Shown piece by piece: positions 1 to 8,606 of a DNA stretch of 64,000 nucleotides; within the stretch, counting starts at the first letter, position 1; the number at the start of each line of letters is the position of its first letter. The position numbers and the translations under genes are program-made. The stretch comes from Rhodobacteraceae bacterium 63075 (GTDB lineage: Bacteria; Pseudomonadota; Alphaproteobacteria; Rhodobacterales; Rhodobacteraceae), in the NCBI GenBank assembly GCA_003417655.1, contig QVMW01000001.1:310001-374000 (forward strand), in the 5' to 3' direction. A model generated the notes under the pieces. That model was given only the letters and a program-made list of their open reading frames with translations, made no database searches and was not told the origin of the DNA.

Positions 1-286
1 CCGGCATGGGGCTGCGGCCCTCGCCGCGCCCGAAACACTCGAAATGCACGAGCGGATTGTCGCCGCGCGCGGCCACGTCGAGATAGGTCGCGATATAGGC
101 GGCCCCGTCGAAATCGGGCCCGGGCGAGCGGCCCAGCCGCCCCCCGATCCGCAAGTAATGCTCGGCGGCGTCGAGGCCGATGAGGGGCACATCGGGATAG
201 GCCGATTCATAGAATTCGGCATCGAAGAACGCGCTCTCGCGTATGATATCCAACTGGTTTTGTTGCACTGGGGAAAAACTCGTCAT
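1..286 (-). CDS. Polysaccharide glycosyltransferase, N-terminal part (cut by window edge)
   Basis: An open frame begins at an ATG complementary to 284-286 and runs off the left edge without a stop. The visible residues contain two copies of a short pattern of the type FDAEFYESAYPDV...HYLRIGGRLGRSPGPDFD...YLDVAARGDNPLVHF..GRGEGR. This pattern is common ahead of GT domains in large capsule/O-antigen glycosyltransferases (rhamnan-synthesis type). The catalytic domain lies outside the window. The neighbouring SAM methyltransferase suggests a surface-glycan locus. The family assignment is by pattern only; the reading frame itself is clear. Confidence 0.7.
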   Translation of the reverse strand, partial: MTSFSPVQQNQLDIIRESAFFDAEFYESAYPDVPLIGLDAAEHYLRIGGRLGRSPGPDFDGAAYIATYLDVAARGDNPLVHFECFGRGEGRSPMP

Positions 287-434
287 TGATACGGACCTGA
301 ACTGGGATAACTTCTGATGCGAGATTGCACAACTTATTCGGGTTTTCCATGGGGAATTCGCGTGGATACTCGTCGGGTTGAGAAGATAAGTTAAAACCGA
401 TACCTGAGGCTGTGAATAGTTCTGGAGAAGCCGC

Positions 435-575
435 ATGCCGTTTGCCGAGAAGATTTTTTACGAGCATGAGGCTAATGCCATATCCGGTCGATGGATGACC
501 GCAGCTGGACCGCTTTTTGCTATCGGGTCGAGCTCACGCGCGATTCGTCCTGAGCAGGGCAAGAAGTATAAATGA
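435..575 (+). CDS. Small ORF (46 aa) translationally overlapping the methyltransferase
   Basis: An ATG at 435 has GGAG at 424-427 seven bases upstream. It opens a 46-codon frame starting MPFAEKIFYEHEANAISGRW and ending EQGKKYK. Its TGA overlaps the ATG of the next gene (ATGA at 572-575), the usual sign of translational coupling. No family is recognised. It may be a real small protein of the glycan locus or a leader peptide that sets methyltransferase translation. No membrane segment is evident and the C-terminus is basic. The frame and signals are seen directly; function is unknown. Confidence 0.45.
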   Translation: MPFAEKIFYEHEANAISGRWMTAAGPLFAIGSSSRAIRPEQGKKYK

Positions 576-1261
576 GCATTGATCTTTCCAAGTATGATTT
601 TGTCGATTTCGGCTGTTCCGCTGGCGGCTCCATGGAATTTGCCAAGAAACATTGGGGCTACGACAACGGCATCGGAATTGATATCGATCCGCGAAAAGTC
701 GAGAAAACCAGAGCTCTTGGCTTCAATGCCGAAATCGCCGATCTGACAAAGCCCATGAGTTTTTCGGGCAAGGCGCGGTTTTCCATCCTCGCGCATGTTC
801 TGGAGCATATACCCAATGCCCGAATGGCTGCCCAGATCATGCGAACGGCGGCGATGATCTCGTCGGAATTCATCCTCATAAGGCAACCCTGGTTCGACAG
901 CGACGGCCCGCTGGCGCAGAAGGGGCTGAAGCTATACTGGTCGGACTGGGATGGCCACACCAACCACATGAGCAGCCTGCAACTCTATCTGCCACTCAAG
1001 CGAATGCAGGACGAGGGATTGATCAGTGCATTTTCCATCTGGGGGAACACGCCGGTAAAGGGATCCGGCGACTCTGTCGTCGTGCCCCTGGACAGTCCAC
1101 TGGACAGACATCACTACGATCCCGAAACGGACATGCCCAAAGCTGATATCGAGTTCGATTTCCCGTGCTATCGAGAAGTCATGGCCTATGTTTCCGTGTC
1201 AGGCACGATCGACCCGGCTGTGCTGCCCGGTCCCTTCACGGTCGCCACGCGCTTGATCTGA
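572..1261 (+). CDS. Class I SAM-dependent methyltransferase
   Basis: A 229-aa protein. The N-terminus carries a SAM-binding motif I, VDFGCSAGGSM (about residues 11-21), followed by an acidic motif GIGIDIDPRKVEKT and a motif-IV-like stretch ILAHVLEHIPN. This is the layout of methyltransferases acting on small molecules or glycans. The codon before the ATG is TAA, so the start cannot lie further upstream, and the ATG overlaps the stop of the 46-aa ORF. The truncated glycosyltransferase next door suggests a role in modifying surface polysaccharide, which is inference. The substrate is unknown. Confidence 0.75.
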   Translation: MSIDLSKYDFVDFGCSAGGSMEFAKKHWGYDNGIGIDIDPRKVEKTRALGFNAEIADLTKPMSFSGKARFSILAHVLEHIPNARMAAQIMRTAAMISSEFILIRQPWFDSDGPLAQKGLKLYWSDWDGHTNHMSSLQLYLPLKRMQDEGLISAFSIWGNTPVKGSGDSVVVPLDSPLDRHHYDPETDMPKADIEFDFPCYREVMAYVSVSGTIDPAVLPGPFTVATRLI

Positions 1262-1306
1262 GCCGTGGCAGCCCCGGGAAGGCGCTGGCCTCCCCGGGGC
1301 GGGCGA

Positions 1307-2356
1307 TCAGCTCACGATGGCCCTGTCCTGCACGCGCCGCCAGTCGGTTCCGTCTGAGAAGGCCATGGTCGCGCCGCCTGTCTCGTCGCTGACGAAGATC
1401 ATCGCGCCTGCGCCGAGCGTGCTGGCGGAAGGCAGGGTCGCGACGGTGTAGGAGGCGGTCTTGATCGCTCCGCTGACCGTGACGACATCCTCCTTGGCCT
1501 CGAGCCACCGGTTTGCCCCGCTGTCTGTCGGTCCGCACAGGGCGATCGCGTCATTCTCGAACGTGACTTGAACCTCGACATTGTCGCCATTGTCCACGGC
1601 GAGAAAGCGGCGGTTCCCGCTGTCGGACTTGAAGCGCAACTGCATCGCGCCGCCATCGTCGCTCTCGAGAACGGCAAGCTGGGTGCCACTTCCCACAGTG
1701 TAGAATCGGGTAAACACATTGGGCGGCAGCGCGCCCACTCCGACATTCCCGGTGTCCTTGTCGATGACGAGAGCCTCCGTCCAGGCCGTGCCGTCGGGCG
1801 AGACCTTGAGCGACCAGTCGTCGTTTCCGGCAAGGCCCATCTCGGCATGTCCGTTCCAGCCGGTCTGAAACAGAAGGCTTGCGGTGTCCGGGGAGGCGGC
1901 CTTGTTGATCTTGAGCTGGTGGCCGCCGCCGTCATGGGTCAGCAGCGTGGCCTCCGAGGCGACGGCCAGTCTGTTGATGCTGTCGGCATCGGTGTTGATT
2001 CCCAATTCGCTCAGCGGGGCGACGACCCATGCTCCGCCTTGAAAGACGCGCAGTTCGGTGGCGTCCGTTCCCCAGGCGCGCCAGCCTTCGCGCGGGGTGA
2101 CGAAGAGCCAGCCGGCCCCTGTCCAATAGGCGAGGTCGCCCGCGTCCCGTCCGGCCCAGTCGCCCGTTGCGCCGGCTCCGAGCGCATGGCAGTCCCCCGG
2201 CTCGGGGGCTGCTGGTGGGGTGGTTTCGGCAAAGCCGGTCACGACCGTCTGGACCACGGCGTCCAGATGTTGAAGGGCTTCGTTGTGGGTGACGTGTTTT
2301 TGTGCCTGCGAGGGCAGCAGGTAAGGCATGTCGAGGTTGGCGGAGCGTTCAGACAT
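1307..2356 (-). CDS. DUF2793 domain protein (phage/GTA fibre-like)
   Basis: A 349-aa protein with the characteristic DUF2793 start: residues 8-35 contain LDMPYLLPSQAQKHVTHNEA, and later GDLAYWTGAGWLFVTPREGW and LRVFQGGAWV. The C-terminal half is rich in beta-type repeats (KVSPDGTAWTEALVIDKDTG) resembling phage fibre or spike proteins. AAGGGAAA lies just upstream of the ATG. DUF2793 proteins occur in prophages and in gene transfer agent loci of Rhodobacterales, where, as I recall, related proteins form capsule-binding fibres. No other phage gene is seen here, so it is a stand-alone copy. The domain call is secure; the role is inferred. Confidence 0.75.
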   Translation of the reverse strand: MSERSANLDMPYLLPSQAQKHVTHNEALQHLDAVVQTVVTGFAETTPPAAPEPGDCHALGAGATGDWAGRDAGDLAYWTGAGWLFVTPREGWRAWGTDATELRVFQGGAWVVAPLSELGINTDADSINRLAVASEATLLTHDGGGHQLKINKAASPDTASLLFQTGWNGHAEMGLAGNDDWSLKVSPDGTAWTEALVIDKDTGNVGVGALPPNVFTRFYTVGSGTQLAVLESDDGGAMQLRFKSDSGNRRFLAVDNGDNVEVQVTFENDAIALCGPTDSGANRWLEAKEDVVTVSGAIKTASYTVATLPSASTLGAGAMIFVSDETGGATMAFSDGTDWRRVQDRAIVS

Positions 2357-2404
2357 CGGTATTTCCCTTGCAATCGCTGTTCGGGCAATCCTTTCCGCGA
2401 TGTC

Positions 2405-3370
2405 TTAAGGGGCGTTAAAGCCAGCGTTCGGGGCTTGGTGAGGCACCTTGAGGCTCAGGACTTCGGCCAGCACGCTCACCGCCAGCTTGCGCGCATCGCG
2501 CACCGATGGGATGAGCCCGATGGGCCCTCTCAGCCGTGCCAGCTCGGCGTCGCTGAGGCCCTCCAGAACCAACTCGTGCCGCCGCAGCTCAGCCGCGCGC
2601 ATGCTCCCCTGCGCACCCACATAGAAGGCGTCGCTGCGCAAGGCCCCTGCGAGGATCGGCGGCTCCCATTCGTGGTCATGGAAGAAGAGCACAACCGCGC
2701 TGCGGCTGTCGGGGGCAAGGTCCTCCGGCCAGTGCGGCGATGTCATGTGACGCGTCGCGCAGCCTGCGTCGGCCACCGCCTCCAGCGTCTCGTCGTCGGG
2801 CGACAGGACGAGGTTGGGAAAGCCCGCCGCCTGCACCATGCCGGCGAATGTCGCCGCCTCCGGCCCCTTTCCGAAGACGTAGAAGAGCAGTTCCGGCTCG
2901 ATCTGCACGGTGAAGACGTCACCCGTCCAGCCCGTCCGGCCGCCGGGCACGGCCACAACCTCTCCGCTGCGGGCATCTATTTCGAGGGCGACCTCTTGGC
3001 GCGCCTCGTGGTGGGCGAGGGCTTGGGCCAGCACGGTCTTGTCCGGGTTCGGGACCAGCATGATCTCGAGGCCCCCGCCGCAGGGCAGGGTGATATCGGC
3101 GAAGGGTGAGCCCTTTCCATAGATGACGGAAAAGGGCGCGCCCGCGGCCAGCGCCTTGGCCGCATGCACGGCGATGTCCGCTTCGACGCAGCCGGACGAA
3201 AGCGTGCCGATGCGCTGGGCGTCTTCCGTCACGGCCATCATCGCGCCGAGGGGACGGTAGGAGGGGCCGTCGATCCGGGTGATCACGGCCAGTGTGCCGC
3301 GCGCGCCCGGTGCCGCCAGTTGGCGGATCGGTTCGATCACCGCGCTTGCATCAAGTGCCGGAACGCCCAT
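2405..3370 (-). CDS. XdhC/CoxF family protein (molybdenum-cofactor insertion)
   Basis: A 321-aa protein. The N-terminal XdhC_CoxI domain contains ITRIDGPSYRPLGAMMAV and LSSGCVEADI. A C-terminal Rossmann-type domain contains VVLFFHDHEWE, FYVGAQGSMRA and IGLIPSVRDARKLAVSVLAEV. Family members bind sulfurated molybdenum cofactor and deliver it to xanthine-dehydrogenase-type enzymes. I chose the ATG at 3370 because GGAGGG lies directly before it; an in-frame codon at 3397 would add nine residues. No molybdoenzyme is adjacent; the nearest is the cox-like cluster 45 kb away. It may serve that enzyme in trans, which is inference. Confidence 0.85.
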   Translation of the reverse strand: MGVPALDASAVIEPIRQLAAPGARGTLAVITRIDGPSYRPLGAMMAVTEDAQRIGTLSSGCVEADIAVHAAKALAAGAPFSVIYGKGSPFADITLPCGGGLEIMLVPNPDKTVLAQALAHHEARQEVALEIDARSGEVVAVPGGRTGWTGDVFTVQIEPELLFYVFGKGPEAATFAGMVQAAGFPNLVLSPDDETLEAVADAGCATRHMTSPHWPEDLAPDSRSAVVLFFHDHEWEPPILAGALRSDAFYVGAQGSMRAAELRRHELVLEGLSDAELARLRGPIGLIPSVRDARKLAVSVLAEVLSLKVPHQAPNAGFNAP

Positions 3371-3435
3371 GCGCCCTCCATATTGTCCGAGCGGCAAGCT
3401 TAGCGGAGCCGCGCCTGCGCGCCAAGCCGGTGAGT

Positions 3436-4332
3436 TCAGAACCGATCAAGCGGAATCTTCACGTAGCTGTTGCCGTCCGCCTCGGGCTCCGGGTCCTTGC
3501 CGGCGCGCAGGTTGAGTTGAAGCACGTGCAGCATGCGGTCCGGCAGGCTGAGTTTCGCATCTCGGGTCTCACGTTGCTTGACGTAATCGGCTTCACTGAC
3601 GCCGCCGCCGATATGGGCATTGTGCCTGCGTTGCTCGGCCACTGTCGATTCCCAGGCGGGCGTCATCCTGAACTCGGTGCCGTAGTCGTGACCGATGAAC
3701 AGCCGGGTCTCGTCCGGAAGGCTGAGGATGTCCTGGAGTGATGCGTAGAGGTCCTGCGCCGTGCCGCCCGGGAAGTCACAGCGGGATGTGCCCATGTCGG
3801 GCTGCATGAAGGTATCGTGCACGAAGGCGGCATCCTTGCCGACCACGTAGGTGATCGAGCCGAGCGTGTGGCCGGGCGAAAGCATGACGCGCACATCGAG
3901 GTTGCCGATCTTGAATGTGTCGCCATCGGCGAAGAGATGGTCGAAGTCCTCCTCCGGCGCGAAGGCATCCGGCAGGTGGTAGAAATCACGCCACAATTCG
4001 GCGATGTCCCTGACCTTCTCGCCGATTGCATTGGGCGCGCCGAGACGCTCTTTCAGCCAATACGAGGCCATCCGGTGATCTGCATGAGGATGGGTGTCGA
4101 GTATCCACGCCACCTCGAGCTTCTCCGCCTCGACAAAACGCAGGATCTCCTCTGCCGCACCCGTGTCACTTGACGCGCTGGCAGGGTCGAACCCCATGAC
4201 AACGTCGACAAGCGCCGCCTTGCGCGTCTCCAGGCAGGCGACGATATACTGGATGCTTCCTGTCGGCTTCTCGTAGAAGCCGAAGACATCAGGTGAGCCG
4301 GGTCCCTTCGAGGGGCTGTGTTTCGAGAACAT
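3436..4332 (-). CDS. MBL-fold hydrolase, persulfide dioxygenase (Blh/ETHE1)-like
   Basis: A 298-aa metallo-beta-lactamase-fold protein. The metal motif DTHPHADH follows VDVVMGFDPAS, and further ligands sit in SPGHTLGS, VHDTFMQPD and FIGHDYG. This layout matches the ETHE1/Blh branch, iron-dependent persulfide dioxygenases of sulfide detoxification, rather than beta-lactamases. AAAGGA is 6-7 bases before the ATG at 4332, so this start is preferred over the one at 4347. No rhodanese or BigR regulator is next to it. The fold is certain; the substrate is family-based. Confidence 0.8.
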   Translation of the reverse strand: MFSKHSPSKGPGSPDVFGFYEKPTGSIQYIVACLETRKAALVDVVMGFDPASASSDTGAAEEILRFVEAEKLEVAWILDTHPHADHRMASYWLKERLGAPNAIGEKVRDIAELWRDFYHLPDAFAPEEDFDHLFADGDTFKIGNLDVRVMLSPGHTLGSITYVVGKDAAFVHDTFMQPDMGTSRCDFPGGTAQDLYASLQDILSLPDETRLFIGHDYGTEFRMTPAWESTVAEQRRHNAHIGGGVSEADYVKQRETRDAKLSLPDRMLHVLQLNLRAGKDPEPEADGNSYVKIPLDRF

Positions 4333-4383
4333 GTGCAATCCTTTCATCTTTCGATGTGCAACGCCGAGACTGCGGCAGAGTTC

Positions 4384-5052
4384 CTACCACTCGACAGGCT
4401 CATGGGCGTAGTCGAAGAATCTGCCGGTCTGGTCCGGTGTCAGGTTTTCCATGACATCGCACAGGTGCCCGGCCGCCTCTTTGGGAGAAATGGTCTTGTG
4501 CCGCGCCGCATAGTCGGCGGTGAAATCCGTCGCGACCGTGCCGGGATGCAACGCGACGGCGATCGCTTCCTTGTGGCTGCGCCCGAGCTCGACCGCCGCG
4601 CCGCGCAGAAGCTGGTTCGCCGCGGCCTTGGAGGCGCGGTAGGCATGCCAGCCGCCAATCCTGTTGTCCCCGATGGAGCCGACCCGCGCTGTCAGGACGG
4701 CCAGCACCGAGCGGCCTTTTTTCGGCAGCAGTCGCGGTGCATGGCGCAGGATGTAAGCCGGTCCGAGCGCGTTCACGGCGAAGACGGGCTCGAAGTTCTC
4801 CTGCCGTATCTGGCTGAGGGCCTTTTCCGGCGCGGCCCCCTCGGCGGCGAGGATGCCGCTGGCGACGAAGATGAGATCGAAGGGTCCGTCCAGCGCGCCG
4901 AGCACCGCGTCGACCGAGGCCTGGCTCGTCACGTCGAGGCCGCTCTCGCGCCGCGACAGGCCGGTGACGGCATAGCCGCGCCTTTCGGCTTCTTGAGACA
5001 TGGCCGAGCCGATTCCGCCCGATGATCCGATGATGAGTGCGCGCTTTTCCAT
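4384..5052 (-). CDS. SDR family oxidoreductase (CsgA/C-factor-like)
   Basis: A 222-aa short-chain dehydrogenase. It has the cofactor motif IIGSSGGIGSAM (residues 7-18), a VASG motif, NALGPAYILRHAPRLLP, and an active-site YRASKAAANQLLRG with the expected Tyr and Lys. It belongs to the short C-factor-like branch (about 220 aa) whose substrates are mostly unknown. It runs in the same direction as the MBL hydrolase with a short gap, so co-transcription is possible. The physiological substrate cannot be read from the sequence. Confidence 0.8.
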   Translation of the reverse strand: MEKRALIIGSSGGIGSAMSQEAERRGYAVTGLSRRESGLDVTSQASVDAVLGALDGPFDLIFVASGILAAEGAAPEKALSQIRQENFEPVFAVNALGPAYILRHAPRLLPKKGRSVLAVLTARVGSIGDNRIGGWHAYRASKAAANQLLRGAAVELGRSHKEAIAVALHPGTVATDFTADYAARHKTISPKEAAGHLCDVMENLTPDQTGRFFDYAHEPVEW

Positions 5053-5117
5053 GAGTTCCAGCTATGCGCTCGGCGGCGCATTGCAAGACGGGGGCGGTAT
5101 TCGAAAACGCCTTGCAG

Positions 5118-5134
5118 TTGCGATTGATTTGCAA
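5118..5134 (+). promoter_or_regulatory. Candidate metal-responsive operator upstream of sitA
   Basis: In an AT-rich patch about 35-50 bases before the sitA ATG lies TTGC-N9-GCAA (arms 5118-5121 and 5131-5134). In alphaproteobacteria sitABCD is repressed by the Fur-family regulator Mur at TGCAA-type imperfect palindromes. The position fits. The match is loose, and no mur/fur gene lies in the window. Confidence 0.35.
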
Positions 5135-5166
5135 TTACATTCCGGCGACTCACAAAAAGGTGCCCC

Positions 5167-6054
5167 ATGCTACGTTCTTTCGCTTTGCTGGTTTCCCTCG
5201 CGCTCGCTGCTCCGGTAGCGGCCGACGACAAGCTAAAAGTCGCCACCACCTTCACCGTTCTGGCCGATATGGCAACCAACGTGGCCGGAGAGGCGGCCGA
5301 TGTCGTCTCGGTCACCAAGCCGGGCGCCGAGATCCACGGCTACCAGCCCACGCCGCGCGACATCGTCCGCGCCTCTGACGCCGATCTGATCCTGTGGAAC
5401 GGGCTCAATCTCGAGCTCTGGTTCGAGCAGTTCCTCACCAACCTTGGAGATGTTCCATCGGCCACGCTGTCGGACGGAATCGAGCCCATTTCCATCGGGT
5501 CGGGCAGCTATGAAGGCAAGCCCAACCCGCATGCGTGGATGGGCCTCGACAATGCGCTTGTCTATATCGCCAATATCGAAGCGGCCCTCTCAGAGGCCGA
5601 CCCCGAAAATGCCGCGGTCTACGCCGCCAATGCGGAGCGCTACGCCGCCGAGCTGCGCGCCGCGCTGGAGCCGCTCAGGGCGCAGGTCGAAGCCATTCCG
5701 GAGGATGAGCGCTGGCTTGTCACCTGCGAGGGTGCTTTCAGCTACCTTGCCCGTGACATGGGCCTCGAAGAGCTTTATCTGTGGCCCATGAACACCGACC
5801 AGGTCGGCACGCCCCAGCAGGTCCGCAAGGTGATCGACGGGGTGCGCGCCAATGACATTCCCGCCGTCTTCTGCGAAAGCACGGTCAACACCGCGCCTGC
5901 CGAGCAGGTCGCGCGCGAGACGGGCGCGGCTTATGGCGGCGTGCTTTACGTCGACAGCCTGAGCACGGCGGACGGCCCTGTCCCAACTTATCTCGATCTC
6001 ATGCGCGTGACGACGGAGACGGTCGTGCGCGGTCTGACGGGAGGCTCTGAATGA
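5167..6054 (+). CDS. sitA: Metal ABC transporter substrate-binding protein (SitA/MntA type)
   Basis: A 295-aa cluster A-I solute-binding protein with a Sec signal peptide ([20 protein letters not shown]). The metal-binding signature [12 protein letters not shown] (about residues 56-67), with its His, is typical of Sit[12 protein letters not shown] supplies the second His, CEGAF lies mid-protein, and a C-terminal [10 protein letters not shown] completes the ligand set. It captures Mn2+ (possibly Fe2+) in the periplasm for the permease encoded downstream. It is the first gene of sitABCD; its stop overlaps the sitB start by 4 bp. An AAAAAGG Shine-Dalgarno precedes the ATG. Confidence 0.92.
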   Translation: MLRSFALLVSLALAAPVAADDKLKVATTFTVLADMATNVAGEAADVVSVTKPGAEIHGYQPTPRDIVRASDADLILWNGLNLELWFEQFLTNLGDVPSATLSDGIEPISIGSGSYEGKPNPHAWMGLDNALVYIANIEAALSEADPENAAVYAANAERYAAELRAALEPLRAQVEAIPEDERWLVTCEGAFSYLARDMGLEELYLWPMNTDQVGTPQQVRKVIDGVRANDIPAVFCESTVNTAPAEQVARETGAAYGGVLYVDSLSTADGPVPTYLDLMRVTTETVVRGLTGGSE

Positions 6055-6902
6055 GCCATGGCATAGAAGCGCGCAACCTCACCGTCACCTACCGCAACGG
6101 CCACACGGCCCTGCGGGAGGCGAGTTTCGAGATTCCGCGTGGGACGGTGACGGCGCTTGTCGGCGTGAACGGTGCGGGCAAGTCGACGCTCTTCAAGGCG
6201 ATCATGGGTTTCGTGCCCGTGGCGCAAGGGCAGATCACCCTTCTGGGCCGACCCGTGCGCGAGGCGCTCAAGGACAGTCTCGTGGCCTATGTGCCGCAAT
6301 CCGAGGAGGTGGACTGGGCCTTTCCCGTGCTTGTCGAGGATGTCGTGATGATGGGCCGCTATGGCCATATGGGCATGATGCGCCGCGCGTCCCGGGCCGA
6401 TCATGAGGCGGTGGACAGGGCGCTGGACCGCGTGAACATGCAGGATTATCGCAAGCGGCAGATCGGCGAGCTGTCCGGCGGGCAGCGCAAGCGTGTCTTT
6501 CTCGCCCGTGCCCTGGCGCAGGAGGGGCAGGTGATCTTGCTGGACGAGCCTTTCACCGGCGTCGATGTGAACACCGAGAACCAGATCATCGCCCTTCTGG
6601 GCGAGCTGCGCGAGGAGGGGCGGGTGATGCTTGTCTCGACGCACAATCTGGGCTCCGTGCCGGAATTCTGTGATCGCACCATTCTCGTCAAGGGCACGGT
6701 TCTGGCTTACGGGCCGACAGACGAGGTCTTTACCCGCGACAATCTGGAGCGTGCCTTCGGCGGCGTGTTGCGGCATTTCACGCTCGGCGGTGATACGCTG
6801 CATGAAGACGGCGACGACCGCGCCGTGACCATCCTAACCGATGATGAGCGCCCCTTCGTGCAATATGGCGAGCAGACGCAAAGGCAGGAGCGCGAGGAAT
6901 GA
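6051..6902 (+). CDS. sitB: Metal ABC transporter ATP-binding protein
   Basis: A 283-aa ABC ATPase. It has Walker [10 protein letters not shown] (residues 37-45), Q-loop [11 protein letters not shown], signature LSGGQRKR, Walker B VILLDEPF and H-loop STHN. It energises Mn/Fe import by SitCD. It overlaps sitA (ATGA) and sitC by 4 bp each, so the operon is translationally coupled. The C-terminus (from about 235) is an extended hydrophilic tail common in Rhodobacterales SitB. Mn2+ is assigned from SitA and gene order. Confidence 0.93.
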   Translation: MSHGIEARNLTVTYRNGHTALREASFEIPRGTVTALVGVNGAGKSTLFKAIMGFVPVAQGQITLLGRPVREALKDSLVAYVPQSEEVDWAFPVLVEDVVMMGRYGHMGMMRRASRADHEAVDRALDRVNMQDYRKRQIGELSGGQRKRVFLARALAQEGQVILLDEPFTGVDVNTENQIIALLGELREEGRVMLVSTHNLGSVPEFCDRTILVKGTVLAYGPTDEVFTRDNLERAFGGVLRHFTLGGDTLHEDGDDRAVTILTDDERPFVQYGEQTQRQEREE

Positions 6903-7765
6903 GCTGGCTCGAGCCCTTCGCCTATGGCTACATGGTCAACGCCATTTGGGTGTCGGCCCTTGTCGGCGGTGTCTGCGCCTTCCTGTCGGCCTATCTCATG
7001 CTCAAGGGCTGGTCGCTCATCGGCGACGCGCTCTCGCATTCCGTCGTGCCGGGGGTGGCCGGGGCCTACATGCTCGGACTGCCCTTCGCGCTGGGGGCCT
7101 TCATCGCCGGCGGGCTGGCCGCAGGGTCCATGCTTTTTCTCACCGAGCGGTCGGGCCTCAAGACCGATGTGATCATCGGGCTGATCTTCACCTCCTTCTT
7201 CGGGCTAGGCCTCTTCATCGTTTCGGTCAGCCCCGTCTCGATCGACCTGCAGAGCATCACCATGGGCAATATCCTGGCCATCACGCCGGAAGACACGCTT
7301 CAGCTCGCGCTCATCGGCGGCGTGACGCTGGCGGTGCTGCTGGTCAAGTGGAAAGACCTGATGGTCACCTTCTTCGACGAGAGCCATGCCCGTTCCATAG
7401 GGCTCGATCCGACGCGCCTCAAGGCGGTGTTCTTCGTGCTCCTGTCGGCCTCCGTCGTGGCGGCGATGCAGACCGTGGGGGCCTTTCTGGTCATCGCGCT
7501 CGTGGTGACGCCGGGGGCCACGGCCTATCTGCTGTGCGACCGGTTCCCGAGGCTGATCCTCGTCTCCGTCGCCATCGGCACACTGACCAGCGCGGCGGGG
7601 GCCTACGCGAGCTACTTCCTCGACGGGGCCACCGGCGGGATCATCGTCTGCCTGCAAACCGCGCTCTTCCTGCTGGCCTTCCTCTTCGCGCCCAAGCACG
7701 GGCGGCTGGCGGCGCGCAGGCGGGCGGCGGAGGCGCTCACGAAGCCGCGCGAGGTGCGCCCGTGA
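6899..7765 (+). CDS. sitC: Metal ABC transporter permease
   Basis: A 288-aa polytopic ABC-3 family permease with about eight hydrophobic segments. The early block [26 protein letters not shown] is the conserved ABC-3 signature. A second conserved region is [18 protein letters not shown]. It forms half of the membrane channel of SitABCD. The start overlaps sitB and the end overlaps sitD. It is paralogous to sitD. Confidence 0.93.
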   Translation: MSWLEPFAYGYMVNAIWVSALVGGVCAFLSAYLMLKGWSLIGDALSHSVVPGVAGAYMLGLPFALGAFIAGGLAAGSMLFLTERSGLKTDVIIGLIFTSFFGLGLFIVSVSPVSIDLQSITMGNILAITPEDTLQLALIGGVTLAVLLVKWKDLMVTFFDESHARSIGLDPTRLKAVFFVLLSASVVAAMQTVGAFLVIALVVTPGATAYLLCDRFPRLILVSVAIGTLTSAAGAYASYFLDGATGGIIVCLQTALFLLAFLFAPKHGRLAARRRAAEALTKPREVRP

Positions 7766-8589
7766 GCGAGCTTCTCCTGCCCTTCCAGTTTCCCTTCATG
7801 CAGAACGCCTTCCTGATCGCGGCGCTGATCTCCGTGCCGACGGCGCTGCTCTCGTGCTTTCTGGTGCTCAAGGGCTGGGCGTTGATGGGCGATGCGGTGA
7901 GCCATGCCGTGTTGCCCGGCATCGTGCTGGCCTATGTGCTCGGCGCGCCGCTGCTCATCGGGGCCTTCGCGGCCGGGATGGTCTGTGCGCTGGCCACGGG
8001 GTATCTTTCCGAGCACAGCCGCGTGAAGGAAGACACTGTCATGGGTGTCGTCTTCTCGGGCATGTTCGGCCTTGGCATCGTGCTTTACGTGAGCATCGAG
8101 ACAAGCGCCCATCTCGACCACATTCTCTTCGGCAACATGCTGGGCGTCTCCTCGGGCGAGCTCTGGACCTCGGGCAGCATCGCGCTGGCCGTCTCCGCGC
8201 TGCTTCTGATCAAATGGAAGGATCTCCTGCTGCACGCCTTCGATCCGGCACAGGCGCAGGCGCTGGGCCTGCCCGTGTTCTGGCTGCACTACGGGCTGCT
8301 GACGGCGCTTTCGGCGACGATCGTGGCGACGCTTTCCGCCGTCGGCCTGATCCTCGCCATCGGCCTGCTGATCGCGCCGGGGGCCATCGCTTTCCTGTTG
8401 GTGCGCGAGTTTCGCGCCATGCTCTGGGTGTCGGTTCTGGTCTGCCTCGGATCGTCGCTTGCTGGCGTTTATGCCAGCTTCTTTCTCGACAGTGCCCCGG
8501 CCCCGACGATCATCCTCATCCAGACGGCGCTTTTCATCGCCGCCTTCCTGCGCAAACTTTCGCGAACCCGCGCCGCCTCACGGGGCTAG
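7762..8589 (+). CDS. sitD: Metal ABC transporter permease
   Basis: A 275-aa ABC-3 family permease starting at GTG 7762, inside a GTGA overlap with the sitC stop. A longer open frame extends upstream but lies out of phase inside sitC and is not coding. Shared family motifs are LVLKGWALMGDAVSHAVLPG and LAIGLLIAPGAIAFLL. It pairs with SitC to form the channel. It ends 18 bp from the convergent chrR gene. Confidence 0.92.
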   Translation: MSELLLPFQFPFMQNAFLIAALISVPTALLSCFLVLKGWALMGDAVSHAVLPGIVLAYVLGAPLLIGAFAAGMVCALATGYLSEHSRVKEDTVMGVVFSGMFGLGIVLYVSIETSAHLDHILFGNMLGVSSGELWTSGSIALAVSALLLIKWKDLLLHAFDPAQAQALGLPVFWLHYGLLTALSATIVATLSAVGLILAIGLLIAPGAIAFLLVREFRAMLWVSVLVCLGSSLAGVYASFFLDSAPAPTIILIQTALFIAAFLRKLSRTRAASRG

Positions 8590-8606
8590 CCCCGCGAGCA
8601 CGAATG

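Noticed and set aside
6841..7761. Apparent 5' extension of sitD reading through sitC in another phase
   Set aside because: The extension is out of frame with sitC, which is a complete permease; the real sitD starts at GTG 7762.
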